DNA from: Acidovorax radicis N35
Lineage (GTDB): Bacteria; Pseudomonadota; Gammaproteobacteria; Burkholderiales; Burkholderiaceae_C
DNA: 64,000 nucleotides
Direction: 5' to 3'
NCBI RefSeq assembly: GCF_000204195.1
Contig: NZ_AFBG01000019.1
Location: 62,001 to 126,000 of the forward strand
Below are positions 19,589 to 30,679 of the stretch, one piece after another. The stretch's first letter is position 1. Every line of letters begins with the position of its first letter. The notes beneath the pieces were generated by a model that was not told the DNA's origin, made no database searches, and worked only from the letters and a program-made list of their open reading frames with translations. A program made the translations under genes and the position numbers.

Positions 19589-19620
19589 CCCCCTGACCGC
19601 ACCGGCTGCCAGGGGGTTTT
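19589..19620 (+). terminator. Rho-independent terminator after NCS2 permease
   Basis: CCCCCTG (19589-19595) pairs with CAGGGGG (19610-19616) and is followed by four T. It separates the permease from maeB. Confidence 0.65.
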
Positions 19621-19716
19621 GGATTCATGCGGCATACGCATAAACCTGCATGCCAGCCAGCCGCACCATCGGGTACCCTTGTTTTGCATTCCGCCGAGGA
19701 CTTCCAGGATTTCCGT

Positions 19717-22023
<2,307 letters not shown>

Positions 22024-22032
22024 GGGCACACC

Positions 22033-22076
22033 GAAGGGCCTGCGGAGCCCTTCACCCCCAGGGCATATCCCCTGGG
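22033..22076 (+). terminator. Tandem stem-loops after maeB
   Basis: GAAGGGC/GCCCTTC (22033-22039 with 22047-22053) and CCCAGGG/CCCTGGG (22057-22063 with 22070-22076) make two adjacent hairpins directly after the maeB stop. There is no T-run, so this could be a Rho-dependent or mRNA-protecting element rather than an intrinsic terminator. Confidence 0.4.
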
Positions 22077-22262
22077 CGGTGCAAACCGGCGGGCGCTTGC
22101 ACCATGTGGGGAAACCCTGCATGCCCGCACGCACCACTTCAGGGAACAATGGCTGCATGCCTGGTTGCGCTACCGCGAAATCAGGCATCGATTTTGCTGA
22201 GTCCATGGCTATCCAGCCGTGTTGACGGCACCTTCCCCAGCCCTTCCCCGACAGGAGCCCCC

Positions 22263-23294
22263 ATGAAAAAACGATCGTTCCTGCAATCCGCCGCACTGCT
22301 GGCCGCTGCCAGCACGTTTTCGCTGGCGCAAGCGCAAACGCTCACCCCTATCAAGTTCCAGCTCGACTGGCGTTTTGAAGGCCCTGCTGCGCTGTTCCTG
22401 CAGCCGGTGGCCAAGGGCTATTTCAAGGCCGCCGGGCTGGATGTGACGGTGGATGCGGGCAACGGCTCGGGCGGCGCGGTGCAGCGCGTGGCCTCAGGCA
22501 CCTACGACATCGGCTTTGCCGACCTGGCCGCTGTGATGGAGTTCCACGCCAACAACCCTGACGCGCAGAACAAGCCCGTGGCGGTGATGATGGTCTACAA
22601 CAACACACCCGCCTCGGTCATGGCGCTCAAGAAGAGCGGCATCACCAAACCCGCCGACCTGGCCGGCAAGAAGCTGGGAGCCCCCGTGTTCGACGCCGGC
22701 CGCCGCGCGTTCCCTATCTTCCAGAAGGCCAACGGCATCGGCGCTGTGCAGTGGACCGCCATGGACCCACCGCTGCGCGAAACCATGCTGGTGCGCGGCG
22801 ACGTGGACGCCATCACCGGCTTCACCTTCACCTCGCTGCTGAACCTGGAAGCCCGCGGCGCCAAGGCCGCCGACGTGGTGGTGCTGCCCTATGCCGACTT
22901 TGGCGTGAAGCTGTATGGCAACGTGATCATCGCCAGCCCCAAGCTCATCAAGGAGAACCCGGCCGCCGTCAAGGCCTTCCTCTCGGCCTTCACCAAGGGC
23001 GCCAAGGACGTCATCGCCAACCCGGCAGCCGCCATCGAACACGTGAAGGCGCGCGACGGCATCGTGAACGTGCCGCTCGAAACCCGCCGCCTGCAACTGG
23101 CCATCGACACCGTCATCAACAGCCCCGATGCACGCGCCGAAGGTTTTGGCCAGGCCAAACCCGGCCGCCTGTCGCTGATGGCCTCCCAGGTGTCGGACGC
23201 GTTCAACACCAAGACGCGCGTGAACGCCGACGATGTGTGGAACGCCAGCTTTCTGCCCAGCGCGGCCGAGTTGAACATCCTGCCGAAGAAGTAA
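22263..23294 (+). CDS. ABC transporter substrate-binding protein (NMT1/THI5/SsuA-like)
   Basis: The 343-residue secreted protein has a cleavable signal (MKKRSFLQSAALLAAASTFSLAQAQ cleavage near residue 25). The mature part shows the SsuA/THI5 pattern: IKFQLDWRFEGPAALFLQPVAKGYFKAAGLDV, GSGGAVQRVASGTYDIGFADL, and MALKKSGITKPADLAGKKLGAPVFDAGRR. This class carries sulfonates, taurine, nitrate-like ions or thiamin pyrimidine precursors. I see no motif that decides the ligand. An ATPase and a permease follow on the same strand, interrupted only by an intergenic repeat. Confidence 0.88.
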   Translation: MKKRSFLQSAALLAAASTFSLAQAQTLTPIKFQLDWRFEGPAALFLQPVAKGYFKAAGLDVTVDAGNGSGGAVQRVASGTYDIGFADLAAVMEFHANNPDAQNKPVAVMMVYNNTPASVMALKKSGITKPADLAGKKLGAPVFDAGRRAFPIFQKANGIGAVQWTAMDPPLRETMLVRGDVDAITGFTFTSLLNLEARGAKAADVVVLPYADFGVKLYGNVIIASPKLIKENPAAVKAFLSAFTKGAKDVIANPAAAIEHVKARDGIVNVPLETRRLQLAIDTVINSPDARAEGFGQAKPGRLSLMASQVSDAFNTKTRVNADDVWNASFLPSAAELNILPKK

Positions 23295-23325
23295 ACAAGC
23301 AAGCAAGTTCGTCAAGCACTGCCTG

Positions 23326-23391
23326 TTTACTATCAATTTAATAGCTTCTTGCGCTTATCTATCAAGCGCCAGCGGCCATTTTCATTAAAAA
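23326..23391 (+). repeat. Comamonadaceae-type intergenic repeat, copy 2
   Basis: The copy has TTTAATAGCTTCTTGCGCTT, ATCTATCAAGCGC and GCGGCCATTTTCATTAAAA in the order of the family. GCGCTT...AAGCGC gives a small hairpin. It sits inside an ABC transporter operon, between the binding-protein and ATPase genes. Confidence 0.75.
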
Positions 23392-23401
23392 TCTTCTACC
23401 C

Positions 23402-24226
23402 ATGCAGGCTGCCGACTCCTATTTTGTGGACTTCCGTGATGTCTGGCTCGCCTACAACGACGAGCTGCGCGCGAAGAACCAGTTTGCGGTGGAGGCCATC
23501 GACCTGCAGGTGCGGCAGGGCGAGTTCATCGCCATCGTCGGCCCTTCGGGTTGCGGCAAGTCCACCTTCATGAAACTGGCCACGGGGCTGAAGATGCCGT
23601 CGATGGGCAAGATCCTCATCGACGGCCAGCCCGTGACGGGGCCGCTCAAGGTCTCGGGCATGGCGTTTCAGGCGCCCTCGCTGCTGCCCTGGCGCACCAC
23701 GGTGGACAACGTGCTGCTGCCGCTGGAAATCGTCGAGCCCTACCGCAGCCACTTCAAGCAAAAGCGCAAGGAGTACGAAGAGCGTGCCCGCAAGCTGCTC
23801 CAGAAGGTGGGCCTGGGCGGCTACGAAGACAAGTTCCCCTGGCAGCTGTCGGGGGGCATGCAGCAGCGCGCCAGCATCTGCCGCGCGCTGATCCACGAGC
23901 CCAAGATGCTGCTGCTCGACGAGCCCTTTGGCGCGCTCGATGCGTTCACGCGCGAGGAGCTGTGGTGCATCCTGCGCGACCTGTGGGCCGAGCAAAAATT
24001 CAACGTGATCCTGGTCACCCACGACCTGCGCGAGTCGGTCTTCCTGGCCGACACGGTGTATGTGATGAGCAAGAGCCCGGGCCGTTTTGTGGTGAAGAAG
24101 GAGATCGATCTGCCCCGCCCGCGCGACCTGGAAATCACCTACACCAAAGAGTTCACCGACATCGTGCACGAGCTGCGCGGCCACATCGGTGCGCTGCGCC
24201 AAAGCGGCGCGCCCATCGCCCAATAG
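23402..24226 (+). CDS. ABC transporter ATP-binding protein (nitrate/sulfonate/taurine type)
   Basis: This is a 274-residue ATPase subunit. Walker A is GPSGCGKST, the Q-loop is FQAPSLLPWRT, the signature is LSGGMQQR, Walker B is MLLLDEPFGALD and the switch His is in VTHDLRES. LPW after the Q-loop and EPFGALD are typical of the SsuB/TauB/NrtD branch. It energises uptake through the adjacent permease and binding protein. Confidence 0.93.
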   Translation: MQAADSYFVDFRDVWLAYNDELRAKNQFAVEAIDLQVRQGEFIAIVGPSGCGKSTFMKLATGLKMPSMGKILIDGQPVTGPLKVSGMAFQAPSLLPWRTTVDNVLLPLEIVEPYRSHFKQKRKEYEERARKLLQKVGLGGYEDKFPWQLSGGMQQRASICRALIHEPKMLLLDEPFGALDAFTREELWCILRDLWAEQKFNVILVTHDLRESVFLADTVYVMSKSPGRFVVKKEIDLPRPRDLEITYTKEFTDIVHELRGHIGALRQSGAPIAQ

Positions 24227-24250
24227 ACGCAGACCGCGTTCATCACCACC

Positions 24251-25018
24251 ATGCACAAGAAAACCGTAGAACGCTGGTCGCCCTGGATCCTGCTGGTCGC
24301 GATCATCCTGCTGTGGCAGATCATCTGCTCGGCCTTCAATGTCTCTGAATTCATTTTCCCCAGCCCCTGGGCCATCGGCACGCAGCTGGTCGAGTTCGGG
24401 GGCGTGATCGCCGCCCACGCCTGGCGCACCTACTGGGTCACCATGGCGGGCTTTGGCATCGCCATCGTGGTGGGCGTGCTGCTGGGTTTTGTGATCGGCA
24501 GCTCACGCCTGGCCTATGCCGCCGTGTACCCGCTGATGACGGCCTTCAACGCGCTGCCCAAGGCCGCGTTCGTCCCCATCCTGGTGGTGTGGTTCGGCAT
24601 TGGCGTGGGGCCGGCCATCCTCACGGCGTTTCTCATCAGCTTCTTCCCCATCATGGTCAACATCGCCACGGGGCTGGCCACCCTGGAGCCCGAGCTGGAA
24701 GACGTGTTGCGCGTGCTGGGCGCCAAGCGCTGGGACGTGCTGACCAAGGTCGGCCTGCCGCGCTCCATGCCGTACTTCTACGGCTCGCTCAAGGTGGCGA
24801 TCACGCTCGCCTTTGTGGGCACGACGGTGTCGGAGATGACCGCCGCGAACGAAGGCATTGGCTACCTGCTCATCAGCGCGGGCTCGTCCATGCAGATGGG
24901 CCTGGCATTTGCGGGTCTGATGGTGGTGGGCGCCATGGCCATGGCCATGTACGAACTGTTCAGCGCCATCGAGAAGCGCACCACCGGATGGGCGCACCGG
25001 GGGTCGCAAGGGGAGTGA
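24251..25018 (+). CDS. ABC transporter permease (SsuC/TauC-like)
   Basis: The 255-residue membrane protein has about six membrane helices and the EAA coupling loop ATLEPELEDVLRVLGAKRWDVLTKVGLPRSMPYFYGSLKVA. It is the membrane channel of the transporter formed with the two preceding genes, 24 bases after the ATPase stop. The substrate is not decided by sequence. Confidence 0.92.
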   Translation: MHKKTVERWSPWILLVAIILLWQIICSAFNVSEFIFPSPWAIGTQLVEFGGVIAAHAWRTYWVTMAGFGIAIVVGVLLGFVIGSSRLAYAAVYPLMTAFNALPKAAFVPILVVWFGIGVGPAILTAFLISFFPIMVNIATGLATLEPELEDVLRVLGAKRWDVLTKVGLPRSMPYFYGSLKVAITLAFVGTTVSEMTAANEGIGYLLISAGSSMQMGLAFAGLMVVGAMAMAMYELFSAIEKRTTGWAHRGSQGE

Positions 25019-25105
25019 AGCCCTCGGCGGACACCCAGGGCGCGCGGTACCCGCACACCCAGCCGTCGTGACAACACGGCCGTTGACCGGCCTGCGGCCC
25101 GCTGC

Positions 25106-25735
25106 TCAGGGGAAGGACCGCCGCGAAGGGAATTCGCCATCCGACTCCCACAGTCCGGGCCGTGACCGTACACGCACGGTCCAGCCCCGCTTTCCGTGGA
25201 CATAGCTGCGATAGCTGGTCGTGAACTTCCCGTCCCGGGGCTCGCTGCGGACCGCCAGAAGCTGGTCTACCGCTCCCACCCGCACTTTCTTCCACGCCGC
25301 TTTGCCCGTCTGGGCCAGTACGATGGGCTGCAGGTGGCCATCCGCAGCGCGGGCCTGCGCGTAGGTCAGTCGGTTTCCTTCGACCTGGACCAGCTTGGTC
25401 TGCGGTCCACTGTAGCTGCCCACAGGTGCCGTCAGATCCACCGTCACCAGAACAGTGGGGCTGCGCACGCCACGCAAAAGAGCGGAGTCCAGCTTGGCCA
25501 GAGGCGCCTCCAGCGTCATGCTGTCCAGCAATTCGCCGTTGCAACCTTGCAGCTGCAACACAGCCGGCGCGCCGGTGGCCTGCTCGCCGCTGGCCCAAAA
25601 ACGGGCCAGTTCACGGGGGGTGACCCGCTTGTCAAGCACCAGCTTGACGCTCTGGCAACCCACAGCGGCCTGATCTCCAGCGGGCACCAGTGTGTGGGCC
25701 GCAACGAGCAAAGCCACAAGCCCCAGGCGCTTCAT
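25106..25735 (-). CDS. Hypothetical secreted protein
   Basis: The 209-residue protein has an N-terminal hydrophobic signal (MKRLGLVALLVAAHTLVPAG, cleavage uncertain) and then a soluble region with VGCQSVKLVLDKRVTPRELARFWASG, two Cys (VGCQS and LQGCNG), and a basic, aromatic C-terminus (RGWTVRVRSRPGLWESDGEF). I do not recognise a family. Its ATG overlaps the stop of the preceding frame by ATGA, implying translational coupling to the gene upstream, which is frameshifted here. Confidence 0.6.
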   Translation of the reverse strand: MKRLGLVALLVAAHTLVPAGDQAAVGCQSVKLVLDKRVTPRELARFWASGEQATGAPAVLQLQGCNGELLDSMTLEAPLAKLDSALLRGVRSPTVLVTVDLTAPVGSYSGPQTKLVQVEGNRLTYAQARAADGHLQPIVLAQTGKAAWKKVRVGAVDQLLAVRSEPRDGKFTTSYRSYVHGKRGWTVRVRSRPGLWESDGEFPSRRSFP

Positions 25736-26091
25736 GACCGAGGCACCTCGATACCCGCAATGACGCCCTCGCTGGCCGCCACCCCACAGGCACCAGCACG
25801 TCGATCTGCGGGTTGACGTCCTTGTCCCGGCAGACGCCCGCTTTCTCCCACTCCCCGAGATCGTTTGGCGACGTTGTCGATCTTGAGCGGCGAGTCGTGC
25901 GCACTGCCCGGATTGCTGGCGCGCCCGGCCAGCGAGCCACCAGCCTCGACCCCGCCGGCATACGCCACGAACCGGCGCCATTGCGCCCACGCCTTGGTGG
26001 CCGCCTGGTTGACAGCCAGGATGGTGGCTTGGCTCAGCTGGCCGCCGGCGATGATGGTGCCGTGGATGACAGCGACGACAGGTTTGGCCAT
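25732..26091 (-). pseudogene. Hypothetical gene with two compensating frameshifts
   Basis: A frame starts at 26091 (MAKPVVAVIHGTIIAGG) and runs to KIDNVA. Coding character then moves to another frame (NDLGEWEKAGVCRDKDVNP, QIDVLVPV), and returns to the first frame for GVAASEGVIAGIEVPRS and the stop at 25732. Removing one base in the T-run at 25864-25866 and adding one in the C-run at 25782-25785 would give an intact protein of about 118 residues. The ATGA overlap with the downstream gene supports the end being real. It is either a degraded gene or carries two homopolymer sequencing errors. I do not recognise the family. Confidence 0.45.
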
Positions 26092-26581
26092 GCTGGATGG
26101 TGATGGAAGGCAGCCCGAAAAAGGACGTGGCAGTGTAGGTAACGGCGATACCGTGGCTTGTGACAATTTGTTCAAGCATGCCGATAAGCACGGTGTATTT
26201 CGTCCGCTTGAGCTTGTAGCGAGGGCTCACCCAGCCATCACGCGGGCGTTCGTTGGTACCCAGCGTGTACGAACTGCACTGATCAGCAGAAGGCCGACGT
26301 CTTTGCATGGACTGCTCAGCCTCATCGAAAGGCACGCCACCGGCTGGACGCGCGCGGAATGCCAAGCAAGTCAGCCGGGATACGGCGCGCTGAAACGGAA
26401 TGGCGCAGGGGTGAATGAAGCACTGGCGCACCGGCTCTACCGTTCTGCGGCCTAAGTACCGCCTACCGCTTGTCTGCAAATGATTTATTGCTCCACTTTC
26501 AGGAGCATTTGACACTACCAGTACCCGGGCCTCCCCCCTGCCGCTACACTCGCCGCCTCCGTTGACAACAGGATCCTGCAC
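26092..26581. other. 490-bp stretch without a recognisable gene
   Basis: Base composition is lower in GC than the flanks. On the minus strand a segment reads GTNERPRDGWVSPRYKLK and TKYTVLIGMLEQIVTSHGIAV, which looks protein-like but has no start or family I can name. No promoter, repeat or RNA is recognised. It could contain the remains of a gene belonging to the frameshifted unit next to it. Confidence 0.35.
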
Positions 26582-27631
26582 ATGCGGTTGGACATCTTCT
26601 TGCGGCCTTGGGCGCTTCTGGGTTGCGCAGGCCTTGCGGCGTGCGGTGGCACACAACCCACCCAGCCCGCAGCGACCGCACCGGCCACCACGACCGCTGT
26701 GGCACCCGCAGGCGGCCCCATCAAGGTGGGCATCGCCTTGGGCGGCGGCGCAGCCAAGGGTTTTGCACACATCGGTGTGATCAAGATGCTGGAAGCCAAT
26801 GGCTTCGCGCCCGCCGTCGTCTCCGGCACCAGCGCAGGCAGCGTGGTGGGCGCGCTGTACGCCAGCGGCATGAACGCGTTCGAGATGCAGGAGAAGGCCG
26901 TGGCGCTGGACGAAGCCAAGATCCGCGACCTGCAGCTTTCCTCGGGCGGCCTGGTGCTGGGCCAGAAGCTGGAAGACTATGTGAACGAGCAGGTGCGCCG
27001 CAAGCCGCTGGAGCAGATGGCCAAGCCCTTCGTGGTGGTGGCCACACGGCTCGAAGACGGCGAGCGCACCGTGTTCGCACGCGGCAACACGGGGCAGGCG
27101 GTGCGTGCATCGAGCAGCGTGCCCGGCGTGTTCCAGCCCGTCTCCATTGGCAAGTACCACTTTGTCGACGGCGGCATCGTGAGCCCCGTACCCGTCGACG
27201 CCGCGCGCCAGCTGGGTGCCGACATCGTGATTGCCGTGGACATCTCCAACAAGGCCCGGGGCCAGACGCCGGGCAACATGCTGGGCGCGCTGAACCAGTC
27301 GATTGCCATCATGGGCCAGAAGCTGGGCGAGGCCGAACTGGCGCGCGCCGACGTGGTCATCCGCCCCAAAGTGCTGGACATCGGCCCGGCCGATTTCAGC
27401 CAGCGCGCCAGCGCCATCGTGGAAGGCGAAAAGGCGGCCCTGGCCGTGATGCCGCAGATCCGCGAACGCATTGCGCAATTGCAGGCCGAGCGCGCCCGCG
27501 CCGCGCAACAGACCCAGCAGAAGGTGCTGGAGGCCGAGCACAAGGCGTGTTTGGACAACCGCTCACGCCTGCAGCGGTTGGCGGGCATGGCGGGAATGGG
27601 CAAGGGGTGCCCTGCGCCAGCCACCAGGTAG
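26582..27631 (+). CDS. Patatin-like phospholipase, lipoprotein
   Basis: The 349-residue protein begins with a lipoprotein signal (LGCAGLAAC, Cys22) followed by a low-complexity Ala/Thr/Pro linker, so it is probably anchored in the membrane. The patatin core is complete: IALGGGAAKGFAHIGVIKML (oxyanion loop), the nucleophile elbow GTSAG, and the Asp of the dyad in VDGGIVSPVPV. It resembles RssA-type serine lipases/acyl hydrolases. The last about 50 residues are charged and Gln-rich and may form a coil. AGGA precedes the ATG. Confidence 0.9.
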   Translation: MRLDIFLRPWALLGCAGLAACGGTQPTQPAATAPATTTAVAPAGGPIKVGIALGGGAAKGFAHIGVIKMLEANGFAPAVVSGTSAGSVVGALYASGMNAFEMQEKAVALDEAKIRDLQLSSGGLVLGQKLEDYVNEQVRRKPLEQMAKPFVVVATRLEDGERTVFARGNTGQAVRASSSVPGVFQPVSIGKYHFVDGGIVSPVPVDAARQLGADIVIAVDISNKARGQTPGNMLGALNQSIAIMGQKLGEAELARADVVIRPKVLDIGPADFSQRASAIVEGEKAALAVMPQIRERIAQLQAERARAAQQTQQKVLEAEHKACLDNRSRLQRLAGMAGMGKGCPAPATR

Positions 27632-27857
27632 GCCAGGACGGCTTGGCGAAGCGAAGTGACGTGAAGCGCACGGCGCAGCGCCAGGCTTTCGACTTCCACC
27701 GCTTGGCGGAAACGGCTGCTGCGACTGCTGCGGGCTCAGCCCTCAAGCCTGCAGTTCAGGCGGCGCCGCATAAAAGCATGCATGCATGTCACACAATGTT
27801 CTTGGCATGCCCCATGCATGCGGCTGGGCACAACACCCCACAGCCCGGAGACACTCC

Positions 27858-28394
27858 ATGCCTGCCCTCATGCCCGCAGCGCCCCCTCAGCCCGATGCCC
27901 CCTCGGCCATTGCCGCCAACGACGGCGCCTACCTGCGCCAGGCCATCGCGTGGTCGTGCCGGGCCCGCGCGCGCGGCAACCCGCCGTTTGGTGCGGTGGT
28001 GATCAGCGCGCGGGGCGAGCTGCTGTCCGAGGCGTATTGCAACACCGTCGAGACGGGGGACTGCACCGGCCACGCCGAGACCAATGCTGTGCGCCAGATC
28101 AGCGCGCGTGTGGACCGCGACACGCTGGCCCAGGCCACGCTCTACACGTCGGCCGAGCCCTGTGTGATGTGTGCGGGCGCCATCTTCTGGTCGGGCATCG
28201 GCCGTGTGGTGTTTGGTATCGACGCGGCGCGCCTGCGAGCCATGCAGGGCACGCGCGCCCAACGGGACGGTACGGCTGCAGCGGCCCTTTCGGGGCGCGA
28301 CGTGCTGGCTGCATCGCCCCGCTTCATCGAATGCATCGGCCCCGCCCTGGTGGCCGAAGCCAGCGCGCCGCACGTGGGGTTCTGGTCGTCCTGA
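27858..28394 (+). CDS. Nucleoside/nucleobase deaminase (CDA fold; GuaD- or TadA-like)
   Basis: The 178-residue protein has the zinc-binding deaminase motifs HAE (GHAETNAVRQI) and PCxxC (SAEPCVMCAGAIFWSGI), with the proton-shuttle Glu in HAE. Members deaminate guanine, cytosine or adenosine in tRNA. The chromosome-type neighbourhood (next to ureD) and the FWSGIGRVVFGID segment favour a free-base deaminase such as guanine deaminase over tRNA-specific TadA, but this is not certain. GGAG lies upstream of the start at 27858. Confidence 0.8.
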   Translation: MPALMPAAPPQPDAPSAIAANDGAYLRQAIAWSCRARARGNPPFGAVVISARGELLSEAYCNTVETGDCTGHAETNAVRQISARVDRDTLAQATLYTSAEPCVMCAGAIFWSGIGRVVFGIDAARLRAMQGTRAQRDGTAAAALSGRDVLAASPRFIECIGPALVAEASAPHVGFWSS

Positions 28395-28409
28395 GCGGGC
28401 AGGCGTTGC

Positions 28410-28478
28410 CAATTTTCAAGTGTTTTTGGCCTCTACCGCTTATCTGCAGGGCATAATTAGCTACTTATTTAATAGCAA
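28410..28478 (-). repeat. Comamonadaceae-type intergenic repeat, copy 3
   Basis: It is in reverse orientation: read on the minus strand it has GCTATTAAATAAGTAGCTA, then GATAAGCGGTAGAGGCC and AAAAACACTTGAAAA. It fills most of the gap between the deaminase gene and ureD. Confidence 0.65.
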
Positions 28479-28490
28479 ACCACCCAAACC

Positions 28491-29321
28491 ATGCCTTGGC
28501 ACGCGCGCCTGCAGCTGAACTACTCGGTAGAAAACGCCCGCACCGTCGCGCGCTATGAACACAACGGGCCACTGCGCATTCTGCAAAGCCTGTACCCGGA
28601 GGGCGATGCGGTGTGCCACAACGTGCTGGTGCACCCACCCGGTGGCCTGGTGGGTGGCGACACGCTGGACATCACCGCCACCGTGGGCCCGGGCGCCCAT
28701 GGCCTGGTCACCACCCCCGGCGCCACACGCTTTTACCGATCCACCGGCCCGCTGGCGCTGCAGCGCAGCCACCTCACGCTCGCCGAAGGTGCGCGGCTGG
28801 AATGGTTGCCACTGGAGGCGCTTTGCTACAACGCCTGCAATGCCGAGAACCACCTCACGCTGAACCTTGCACCCGGCGCCGAATGCATGGGCTGGGACGT
28901 GACGGCCCTGGGCCTGCCCCACGCCGACCAACCCTTTGAAACCGGCCGGTTCGTGCAGCACCTTGAAGTGCCCGGCCTGTGGCTGGAGCGCGGCGCCATC
29001 CACGCGGCCGACCACCGGCTGATGCACAGCCCGCTGGGACTGGCCGGGCACCGCTGTGTAGCCAGCCTGTTTTTTGCGGCGGGCGCTCCGCTGGACCGGG
29101 CGCGGCGCGACACCTCGCTGGACACCGCCCGCGCCGTGATGGACACCCATGCGCTCAAGGCGACCGCAGGGGCCACCAGCCCCAATGCGCAGATGGTCGT
29201 GGTCCGCGTGCTGGCGCCGCAGGTGGAGCCAGCGATGCAGTTGCTCAAGGCCGTGCGAACGGCATGGCGGCAGGCGCTGTGGGAACTGGCTGGCGAGGCG
29301 CCGCGGATTTGGGCGATGTAG
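28491..29321 (+). CDS. ureD: Urease accessory protein UreD, isolated from other urease genes
   Basis: The 276-residue protein matches UreD/UreH, a scaffold that with UreF and UreG loads nickel into urease. Typical stretches are YEHNGPLRILQSLYPEG, HPPGGLVGGDTLDI, LVTTPGATRFYRS and LEWLPLEALCYNAC. It looks full length. In most betaproteobacteria ureD leads an operon with ureABCEFG; here the next gene lies on the opposite strand and no urease subunit is in the window. The start lacks a clear ribosome-binding site and an intergenic repeat sits just upstream. Confidence 0.92.
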   Translation: MPWHARLQLNYSVENARTVARYEHNGPLRILQSLYPEGDAVCHNVLVHPPGGLVGGDTLDITATVGPGAHGLVTTPGATRFYRSTGPLALQRSHLTLAEGARLEWLPLEALCYNACNAENHLTLNLAPGAECMGWDVTALGLPHADQPFETGRFVQHLEVPGLWLERGAIHAADHRLMHSPLGLAGHRCVASLFFAAGAPLDRARRDTSLDTARAVMDTHALKATAGATSPNAQMVVVRVLAPQVEPAMQLLKAVRTAWRQALWELAGEAPRIWAM

Positions 29322-29452
29322 CGCAAGAGCTCAGGCGCTTTGCAGCCCATCCTTTCGACACGGACCTGCAGGAAGACGGATGTGCCGTCTCCATACCCTT
29401 CAGAGGGCCTCCAAGGGCCTCCCAATCCCGGACGCATCGCCAAGCCCCGTCA

Positions 29453-30679
29453 TCAGGCAAACGGGGTACCAGGATACCCCGCAGCCCAGCGCTGCTGCCA
29501 ACCCGCGACCCACTCCAGAACCTGGTCTGCCGGCATAGGCCGTGCAATGAAGTACCCCTGGGCCAGGTCGCATCCCGTATCTTTCAAGAATTCCCAGTCG
29601 GCGGCGTCTTCCACACCTTCCGCCACCACCTCCATGCCCAGTTCCTTGGCAAGGCCCAGGCTGGCATAAAAAATGGCCCGCAAGGTTTCGTTGTGGTGGG
29701 CCCCATGGACAAAACTCCGGTCAATCTTGAGTTGGTCAAACGGCACATCGCGCAACTGCACCAGCGACGAATGGCCCGTGCCGAAATCGTCTATCGAAAG
29801 CTTGAACCGGCGCAAGCGCAGGCGCGTCAGGATCTCCAGGGGCGCCCGCAGGTCCTTCATCAACTGGCTTTCCGTCACCTCCAGAACGATGGACTGTGGT
29901 GCGACCCCTGCAGCGGCGGCTGCAGACGTGATCTGCTCGGGGAATTCCAATGCATTCAGGTTGTCCATGGACACATTGACGGCCACCTTGATCTTCAAAC
30001 CTTGAAGCGCCCATGAGGCGCTGTCTCGCAACGCCTGCGCCAACACCACCTGGGTGAGCGCGTCGATCAAGCCGTGGGCTTCGGCCATGCCGATGAACTG
30101 GTCTGGAAACACCAATCCGTCCTGCGGATGGCGCCACCGCACCAGGGTCTCCACACCCACCACAGCGCCGGTGGAGACCGAGACTTTGGGCTGGTAGTAG
30201 TTAAGCAGTTCTCCCGCCTCGATGCCCTGGGCCAGGCGCTCGACGGCATAGCCCTTGCCTTGCAGGTGTTGGGTCACCCCTGCCGGCGGCACCCATCTCT
30301 CGACCAGTTGGTGCAACGCCTGCGGCGACACCGGTTTTTGCAGGCTGCCCAGCACTTCAATGTGATGGGCCTGCACCAGCGTACGGGCCGACTGCAGGGT
30401 GCGCTCGTCCTCACCGCTGACCAGGATCAGGCTGCCCGCATACCCGTGCTCCACCAACTTGCGCACGAACTCGATGCCATCCATGCCGGGCATATTCAGG
30501 TCGCACAGGATGATTTGGGGTGCAAGCGCGGCATCGTCCACCCGCTCCAGGGCGGTCTGACCGTTGTCGCAAGTCGCGACACGGGTGAAACCCAGATTCA
30601 TCAGCAACCGGGCCAGCAGCTTGAGCATGAAGGGCTCGTCATCGAGCACCAGGATGTGGATGTCCGACTTGGCGCTCAT
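29453..30679 (-). CDS. Response regulator with EAL c-di-GMP phosphodiesterase domain
   Basis: The 408-residue cytosolic protein has an N-terminal REC domain (LVLDDEPFMLKLLARLL, phospho-Asp in ILCDLNMPGMDG, Lys in LQKPV) and a C-terminal EAL domain. EAL motif residues are retained with a conservative variant, ETLVRW, plus NVSMDNL, EVTESQLM, DDFGTGHSS and KIDRSFV, and EGVED. This predicts hydrolysis of c-di-GMP gated by phosphorylation. Its ATG overlaps the hybrid kinase's stop by ATGA, so it is translationally coupled to it. Confidence 0.93.
   Translation of the reverse strand: MSAKSDIHILVLDDEPFMLKLLARLLMNLGFTRVATCDNGQTALERVDDAALAPQIILCDLNMPGMDGIEFVRKLVEHGYAGSLILVSGEDERTLQSARTLVQAHHIEVLGSLQKPVSPQALHQLVERWVPPAGVTQHLQGKGYAVERLAQGIEAGELLNYYQPKVSVSTGAVVGVETLVRWRHPQDGLVFPDQFIGMAEAHGLIDALTQVVLAQALRDSASWALQGLKIKVAVNVSMDNLNALEFPEQITSAAAAAGVAPQSIVLEVTESQLMKDLRAPLEILTRLRLRRFKLSIDDFGTGHSSLVQLRDVPFDQLKIDRSFVHGAHHNETLRAIFYASLGLAKELGMEVVAEGVEDAADWEFLKDTGCDLAQGYFIARPMPADQVLEWVAGWQQRWAAGYPGTPFA

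Noticed and set aside
22024..22262. Possible riboswitch upstream of the ABC binding protein (thiamin-type)
   Set aside because: The family could suggest a TPP switch, but no conserved THI-box bases are visible; only plain hairpins tied to maeB's end.
25106..27541. A very long minus-strand open frame running across the patatin gene
   Set aside because: Most of it is the antisense reading of the patatin gene, which has intact motifs on the plus strand. Only the last 630 bases, from the Met at 25735, look like a gene.
27770..27800. GCATGCATGCATG-like alternating stretch before the deaminase gene
   Set aside because: It is a short simple repeat with no pairing partner or known role, so I do not call it a site.
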